NCBI GenBank assembly: GCA_038209555.1
Contig: JBBQXP010000093.1
Coordinates: 1-10,547, forward strand
Direction: 5' to 3'
Length of the DNA stretch: 10,547 nt
Source of the DNA: DASQGA01 sp038209555
GTDB taxonomy: Bacteria > Actinomycetota > Thermoleophilia > Gaiellales > Gaiellaceae
The position numbers were made by a program, and so were the translations under genes. Positions 6,640 to 10,547 of the stretch are shown here, piece by piece. Position 1 is the stretch's first letter; every line of letters begins with the position of its first letter. The notes beneath the pieces are model-generated. The model did no database searches. It was given only the letters and a program-made list of their open reading frames with translations, and had not been told where the DNA came from.

Positions 6640-7917
6640 ATGCGCAAGAAAATCATCCTCGCTGCGGCTGCGCTGGTTCTGCTCCTGGGCGGCATCGCAG
6701 TCGCCGCCGTCCTCCGAGCCAACGACCTGCCTTCCGGCGCGCTGGACACGGATCTCGAGGGGGTCTCCGTCTCGACCGCGAGCGAGACCTTGCCGGGGGA
6801 ATCGACAGCCGCGGAGACGACCACCGAGGAGCAGCCCACAGAAGAGAAGCCCGAGGGACCCTGCTGGCTCACCTTCGGAGGAAACCCACAGCGGACTTTC
6901 GCCCGCACCGAGCTCAGGCTCGGCAAACCGGTACGGCCGACGGTCTGGGCTCGGGGGATGAAAGACGTCATGGAGTACCCGCCCAGCTTCTGCGACGGGA
7001 AGCTCTACGTGAACCTCGAGCGCGGCAAGACGGTCGCCCTCGATGCAAAGACCGGCCGAATCATCTGGACGAGGAAAGCCGCCGGTGCTACGGCTTCGAC
7101 ACCGGCGATCGCGGGCCCGATCCTGGTCGTCAGCTCGCACGATGGCAGCGTCTCCGGCCTCGCGCGGTCGAACGGGAAGCGCCTCTGGCGCGTGACGACC
7201 GGCGGCAAGGTGGAATCCTCGCCGGTCGTCCTCGACGACACGGCGTACTTCGCCTCGACGGATGGTCGCGTCTTCGCGGCGAACGTGAAGACCGGCGCGA
7301 TTCGCTGGGCCTACGACGCGGGCGGGCGGATGAACTCGAGCCCGTCCATCTACGGCAACAAGCTGTGCGTCAGCACGTATACGGGTGCCGTCTTCTGCCT
7401 CCGCCGGGACAACGGGCAGAAGCTCTGGAGCACATACGTGAAGCGCGACGTCCTTCGGTACGAGAGCTTTTACGCGAGCGCGTCGACCGACGGGGCCCGC
7501 CTCTACACGACCTCGCGGGCAGGCAAGGTCGTGGCTTTTTCGGCACGGACAGGCCGGGTGATCTGGACACAGCAGATGGGGCCACTCGGATACGCAACAC
7601 CCGCGATTGCGTACGGGCGGGTCTACGTCGGCTCGTACGACGGGGTCATGCGCGCATTTCGAGCCACCGACGGAGCCGTCATGTGGCGCCACTTCGTGGG
7701 CGGCCGGATCCACGCGCCGGCGCTGATCGTCGGCAACCTCGTGCTCTTCTCGACGCTGGACGGGAAGACGTACGCGCTACGGGCGTCGGACGGACAACTG
7801 GTGTGGCGCTTCAACGCGGGCGAGTACGCCGTCGGCATCGCCACGAACAGGAACTACTATCTGTCCCTGAACGGGCTCCTGCTCGCTATCCGCGGGGAGA
7901 ACTCCCCCAAGGATTAG
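6640..7917 (+). CDS. Membrane-anchored PQQ-like (BamB-type) beta-propeller protein
   Basis: The 425-residue protein begins MRKKII and has a hydrophobic helix at about 5-25 that looks like an uncleaved anchor rather than a cleaved signal. A Thr/Glu/Ser-rich linker (about 35-72) leads to CWLTFGGNPQRT (75-86), the usual entry to PQQ-like propellers. Seven repeats ending in a G-x-x-x-W type motif follow, with Trp at 143, 183, 223, 263, 309, 349 and 389: a 40-residue period broken only between the fourth and fifth (46). Each has the YV-x(n)-DG-x-v-x-A-x(3)-G pattern. This implies a seven- or eight-blade scaffold outside the membrane. No enzymatic PQQ dehydrogenase residues are evident, so a binding or assembly role is more likely. 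It lies 72 bases after the polymerase-like gene on the same strand, which suggests shared expression and perhaps a part in polymer handling. Function is otherwise unknown. Confidence 0.8.
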   Translation: MRKKIILAAAALVLLLGGIAVAAVLRANDLPSGALDTDLEGVSVSTASETLPGESTAAETTTEEQPTEEKPEGPCWLTFGGNPQRTFARTELRLGKPVRPTVWARGMKDVMEYPPSFCDGKLYVNLERGKTVALDAKTGRIIWTRKAAGATASTPAIAGPILVVSSHDGSVSGLARSNGKRLWRVTTGGKVESSPVVLDDTAYFASTDGRVFAANVKTGAIRWAYDAGGRMNSSPSIYGNKLCVSTYTGAVFCLRRDNGQKLWSTYVKRDVLRYESFYASASTDGARLYTTSRAGKVVAFSARTGRVIWTQQMGPLGYATPAIAYGRVYVGSYDGVMRAFRATDGAVMWRHFVGGRIHAPALIVGNLVLFSTLDGKTYALRASDGQLVWRFNAGEYAVGIATNRNYYLSLNGLLLAIRGENSPKD

Positions 7918-7921
7918 AAGG

Positions 7922-7942
7922 GCTCGGGCTGGTGGCCCGAGC
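7922..7942 (+). terminator. Strong 8-bp hairpin after the propeller gene
   Basis: GCTCGGGC (7922-7929) pairs perfectly with GCCCGAGC (7935-7942) over a 5-base loop, starting four bases after the stop at 7917. No T-run follows, as is common for terminators in GC-rich actinobacteria. Position and strength support a terminator for the plus-strand polymerase/propeller unit. Confidence 0.55.
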
Positions 7943-7960
7943 GCCGTGGCGTCGAGCCCC

Positions 7961-7984
7961 GCCGCTCGCATCCGATGCGGCGGC
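7961..7984. terminator. Second hairpin between convergent propeller and sulfotransferase genes
   Basis: GCCGC (7961-7965) and CGCAT (7967-7971) pair with ATGCG (7975-7979) and GCGGC (7980-7984), a 10-bp stem with one bulged T and a 3-base loop. It sits in the 116-base gap between two converging genes and may stop transcripts from either side. Confidence 0.45.
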
Positions 7985-8033
7985 GGCATCCCTGGTTGCT
8001 CCGATAGCGCTGCTGTCGGCGACGTGCGTGCCG

Positions 8034-8984
8034 CTATGCGAGCACAGGGTGCCGCGAGCGCCAGAGAGGCGAACGCCGCAGCCCGTAGCTGACCGCTCTG
8101 TAGGCCGCCGTCCGGGCGCGGTAGGACGCGAGCTTCGCCCGCGACGCCGCTGTCGGCTTCCCCGCAGTAGCCAGCTCGTAGCCGAGGCTTTGCAGAAGCT
8201 CGCCGGCCACCGCCTCGAAGCCCCTGACGTCGTCCGCCCCAAGGTCGCGGCGCCAGTTCCGGAGCCCCGGTGTCGGCGGCCGGCCGAGACTCTGCTGGTG
8301 CGGCTTTCGGGTGAGGTCGACCTGACCCGCGTAGCCAAGCATCGCAGGGTCGTAGGAGAGCCCCGCAAACTTGGCGATTCCCGCGAGATGCCGTTCCGGG
8401 GCCTCGACGAGGTCCTCATAACGCACCTCCAGGTAGCGGCTGGGCCCCACTCGACCGCCCAGGGCCTGGGCCGCCTCGACTTCGGTCCGCCACTGGCAGG
8501 CGAAGTCGGCGACGGTCGTCGGGTGTGCCCATGTCTTCGTGACGACACCGTCGGGCATCTGCAGGAACGAGAGAGCGGCGTCGCGGCCGTCCCGGATCAG
8601 GTGGACGTACCCGGCGTCCGGAAAGAGGCGCTCGAGAAGCGCCAGATGCCGCATGTACATCGGTGTCTTGTCACCCCAGCGCGGCTTCCCGTGCGCGGCC
8701 GCGTAGCTCTCGTAGACGGCCCCGATCGCATCGCCAACAGTCATGCCGGGGCGGAGACGGCGGCGGACGTCCTCCGCGTCGACCCCCCACTCGAGCAGGG
8801 TCGGAATGCGCCGCAAGTCGTCCACGAACGCATCCGGCTCGATTTTCCCTGCATGCCTGTCCGCAAGCTGCGGAATGAAGTAGGACTCGTCCGGCACCGC
8901 GAGCTCCGGGTTTCGGTCGAGCATCACCCGCAGGAGCGTGGTGCCTGACCGGCGGACGCCGAGGATGAGAAGAGGCGCAATCAT
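8034..8984 (-). CDS. PAPS-dependent sulfotransferase family protein
   Basis: The 316-residue protein carries both cofactor signatures of the sulfotransferase fold. The 5'-phosphosulfate loop is LGVRRSGTTLLRVML (8-22), and the 3'-phosphate site is YVHLIRDGRDAALSF (126-140) with Arg131 and Ser139. WGDKTPMY (103-110) and RYEDLVEAP (188-196) are the further conserved blocks of the bacterial Sulfotransfer_3 type. It should move sulfate from PAPS to a hydroxyl or amine; the acceptor is not readable from sequence. No signal peptide or helix is present, so it acts in the cytosol, possibly on lipid-linked sugar units before export. The ATG at 8984 is the first start in its frame; no ribosome site is visible before it. 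It stands alone on its strand, divergent from the M23-like gene and convergent with the propeller gene. Sulfation of the local polysaccharide is an inference from location. Confidence 0.85.
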   Translation of the reverse strand: MIAPLLILGVRRSGTTLLRVMLDRNPELAVPDESYFIPQLADRHAGKIEPDAFVDDLRRIPTLLEWGVDAEDVRRRLRPGMTVGDAIGAVYESYAAAHGKPRWGDKTPMYMRHLALLERLFPDAGYVHLIRDGRDAALSFLQMPDGVVTKTWAHPTTVADFACQWRTEVEAAQALGGRVGPSRYLEVRYEDLVEAPERHLAGIAKFAGLSYDPAMLGYAGQVDLTRKPHQQSLGRPPTPGLRNWRRDLGADDVRGFEAVAGELLQSLGYELATAGKPTAASRAKLASYRARTAAYRAVSYGLRRSPLWRSRHPVLA

Positions 8985-9088
8985 GCGGCGGGCGCCGCGG
9001 ACGACGTTCTCTCGCGTGGGACTGGCACGGGATCACACCGTACAGCCGCGCGTATCGGGGCAGATCGACATCTCTCATGTCGCCTATC

Positions 9089-9117
9089 TTGACAACCACG
9101 TCGGACGGCGCTATCCT
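9089..9117 (+). promoter_or_regulatory. Sigma-70-type promoter of the M23-like gene
   Basis: A perfect TTGACA (9089-9094) is followed after exactly 17 bases by TATCCT (9112-9117), four of six matches to the -10 consensus including the first T, second A and last T. The start point would be near 9124, leaving a leader of about 30 bases that holds the ribosome site at 9143-9150. This is the best promoter in the window. Confidence 0.65.
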
Positions 9118-9142
9118 CTCGTTTGTTTACGAATCAGACAAC

Positions 9143-9150
9143 GGAGGAGG
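9143..9150 (+). promoter_or_regulatory. Ribosome binding site fixing the M23-like start
   Basis: GGAGGAGG ends four bases before the GTG at 9155. The open frame continues upstream to 9077, but only the GTG start places this strong site correctly and puts a signal peptide at the N-terminus. Confidence 0.75.
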
Positions 9151-9154
9151 CAGT

Positions 9155-10423
9155 GTGGGCAAGCACAACTTGCTGCTGCCGGTCCTCCTCGCGTTCCTGG
9201 TCGGCGCGTCGCCCGCGCACGCCTGGACCTGGCCTGCGAGCGGGCCGGTGTTGCAGCACTTCAGCTACGACGGGGACCCGTACGCCGCGGGTCAGCACCG
9301 GGGAGTCGATGTCGGCGGGTCCGCGGGAGAGCCTGTGCTCGCACCTGCGGCGGGGAGCGTCACGTTCGCCGGGACGGTGCCCGGCGGCGGCCGCACGGTC
9401 ACGATTCGAACGCCCGACGGCCTGTCGGTGACGCTCCTCCATCTCGGAACCATCACAGAGGTCAAGGGTGCTTCCGTCGCCGAGGGCGCACAGGTGGGCA
9501 CGTTCGGGTCGAGCGGGGTGAGCGAGTGGGCCCAGCCCTACGTACACCTGGGGATTCGCCAGGCTTCGGACGCAGGCGGCTACCTGGATCCCGAGAGCTT
9601 TCTACCACCCCGGGTCTCGGCCCCCGAGACCGCCGAGGAAGCCGAGGCCGACGCTGAGCCCACGCCCTCCGAGAGCCCCGCGGCCGAACAAGCCGGGCCG
9701 GCTTCGGGCCAAGCGTCTCCGGTGGCCCCGGCGCCACCACCCGAGACTGAAGGCGCTCAGAGCCCCGCTGCCGACCACGCGCCGGCGCCTGGAGTGGCTG
9801 CCCCTGCGTCCTCCCCGTCCAGCGCCGTCGTTGCCCTCCATGCGGCAGAACCCAGCATCCGCGAGCCGACTGGGGTCCGCACGGCAGGGAAGAGCCCGCG
9901 GACACCAGAGGGTGCAACACCAGGCCTGTCTTCGCTCCGGCCCACCGGGACCCGATCCGTCGAGCGGCCCACGCTCGCCGCGGCAGCGGTCCATCGCGAA
10001 CCGTCGACCCTGGGAGCGGCGTGGGCCGCCCGTCGGGCTCCTCAGGTACATGGTTCGCGCGCGGTCGCCGGATTCATGGCCGCACTTCTCGCGGGCCTCG
10101 TTGCGTCTGGCGGCCTCGCCGTCTACCGGCTCGGTCGAGGGCGCAAGGATGCGGAGCCCATCTGGGATCCGTCGCCCTCGGTGCCCGACTTCGTGCCTTC
10201 CGGGTGGCTGGAAGCTGGGTGCGTCAGCCGCGGACGTGTGGTCGGATTGCCCGCTCGTACGTCTCGAGCGTGGCATCGATCACCGGCTGCCAGCCGCACG
10301 TGCGAGCGACGCGTCTCCTCCCTTCAGCGCCAAGGTGTGCCCGGAGGTCGGAGTCGGCGAGCAGACGGTCGATCGCGGCGCGGAGCGCGGGCGGATCTCG
10401 AGGAGGCACGAGGAGTCCTGTGA
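9155..10423 (+). CDS. Secreted, membrane-anchored M23 (LytM-like) peptidase-fold protein
   Basis: The GTG start gives up to 422 residues. Residues 1-23 are a signal peptide (MGKHNLLLPVLLAFLVG, cleavage after AHA). The M23 lysostaphin-type fold covers about 28-152: HRGVD (His48, Asp52) and LLHLG (His96) match zinc and active-site positions, but the usual HxH reads PYVHLGIR, with Tyr129 where the first His is expected and His131 kept as the zinc ligand. Cleavage of peptidoglycan is therefore doubtful; a binding or activator role is possible. A long Pro/Ala/Glu/Ser linker (about 154-300), a membrane helix (about 303-324) and a basic RLGRGRK follow, so the domain is tethered outside the cell. The frame stays open to 10423, yet the part beyond residue 356 is antisense to a glycosyltransferase and looks like shadow translation (Arg/Ser-rich). 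The real end may be earlier if a frameshift exists, otherwise the genes overlap by 200 bases. Confidence 0.75.
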   Translation: MGKHNLLLPVLLAFLVGASPAHAWTWPASGPVLQHFSYDGDPYAAGQHRGVDVGGSAGEPVLAPAAGSVTFAGTVPGGGRTVTIRTPDGLSVTLLHLGTITEVKGASVAEGAQVGTFGSSGVSEWAQPYVHLGIRQASDAGGYLDPESFLPPRVSAPETAEEAEADAEPTPSESPAAEQAGPASGQASPVAPAPPPETEGAQSPAADHAPAPGVAAPASSPSSAVVALHAAEPSIREPTGVRTAGKSPRTPEGATPGLSSLRPTGTRSVERPTLAAAAVHREPSTLGAAWAARRAPQVHGSRAVAGFMAALLAGLVASGGLAVYRLGRGRKDAEPIWDPSPSVPDFVPSGWLEAGCVSRGRVVGLPARTSRAWHRSPAASRTCERRVSSLQRQGVPGGRSRRADGRSRRGARADLEEARGVL

Positions 10424-10547
10424 CCTCATGCTCGACGAGCTCGGTGAGCCCGCCGACCGCACTCGCCACGACGGCCCGGCCGTGTGCCATCGCTTCCGCA
10501 CAGGTGAGCCCGAAACCCTCCCGTCGAGAAGGGCAGACGACGACTGC
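10224..10547 (-). CDS. Family 4 glycosyltransferase, C-terminal part (5' end outside window)
   Basis: The visible 107 residues run in frame from the right window edge to a TGA at 10226-10224. They hold the donor-binding half of a GT-B glycosyltransferase: VVVCPSRREGFGLTCAEAMAHG contains the E-x7-E motif (Glu10 and Glu18 of the fragment) that binds the nucleotide sugar, followed by AVGGLTELVEHEVTGLLVPPRDPPAL, standard for Glycos_transf_1 proteins, and a C-terminal helix that ends the fold. It should transfer a sugar from an NDP donor in the cytosol, retaining configuration. Donor and acceptor are not readable. Its last 200 bases overlap the open frame of the M23-like gene on the other strand; the motifs here show this strand is the true coding one. 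An internal ATG at 10490 is not the start. Confidence 0.88.
   Translation of the reverse strand, partial: AVVVCPSRREGFGLTCAEAMAHGRAVVASAVGGLTELVEHEVTGLLVPPRDPPALRAAIDRLLADSDLRAHLGAEGRRRVARTCGWQPVIDATLETYERAIRPHVRG

Noticed and set aside
6432..8948. Very long plus-strand open frame of about 838 codons
   Set aside because: It runs across the end of the polymerase-like gene, the propeller gene and, antisense, the sulfotransferase. Its translation is Arg/Gly/Pro-rich without motifs, the usual shadow in GC-rich DNA.
9077..9154. N-terminal extension of the M23-like gene
   Set aside because: It would place the promoter -10 and the strong ribosome site inside the coding sequence and hide the signal peptide.
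1..10547. CRISPR array, insertion sequence, attachment site or toxin-antitoxin pair
   Set aside because: No regularly spaced repeats, transposase or integrase motifs, terminal repeats or small paired genes were seen on either strand.

Overview
The window is a GC-rich, tightly packed piece of bacterial chromosome. The composition, frequent GTG starts, secreted TIM-barrel hydrolase of an actinobacterial style and Gram-positive-type surface genes suggest a soil or sediment actinomycete, perhaps a deep-branching class such as Thermoleophilia. That placement is inference from style; no marker gene (rRNA, tRNA, ribosomal protein) is present.

Layout from left to right. (1) 1-411, minus: N-terminal part of a secreted glycoside-hydrolase-like protein cut by the window edge, with a candidate promoter upstream. 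(2) 412-867: a 456-base gap without a convincing gene but with several hairpins, including an 11-bp perfect stem. (3) 868-1815, minus: UDP-glucuronate decarboxylase (UDP-xylose synthase family). (4) 1944-3026, plus: Tat-exported two-domain multicopper oxidase, divergent from (3). (5) 3070-4008 and 4013-4915, both minus and 4 bases apart: a family 2 glycosyltransferase with two C-terminal membrane helices, preceded by a Wzz-type chain-length regulator. (6) 5050-6567, plus: multispanning O-antigen polymerase/ligase-like protein, divergent from wzz across a spacer with a 9-bp inverted repeat. (7) 6640-7917, plus: membrane-anchored seven-repeat PQQ-like beta-propeller, ending in strong hairpins. 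(8) 8034-8984, minus: PAPS-type sulfotransferase. (9) 9155 to at most 10423, plus: M23-fold cell-wall protein with a long Pro/Ala linker and a C-terminal membrane helix, behind the clearest promoter and ribosome binding site in the window. (10) 10224-10547, minus: C-terminal part of a family 4 glycosyltransferase, overlapping the end of (9) tail to tail.

Taken together this looks like part of a surface or exopolysaccharide locus: nucleotide-sugar supply (UDP-xylose), sugar transfer (GT2, GT4), polymerisation and length control (Wzy-like, Wzz-like), possible decoration (sulfotransferase) and possible trimming (glycoside hydrolase). The inferred product is a xylose-containing, possibly sulfated polysaccharide. 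No flippase, priming glycosyltransferase or PAPS-synthesis gene is visible here, so the pathway is incomplete within the window. The multicopper oxidase, beta-propeller and M23-like protein are the members whose link to the polysaccharide is least clear. I saw no mobile element, CRISPR array, tRNA or rRNA.
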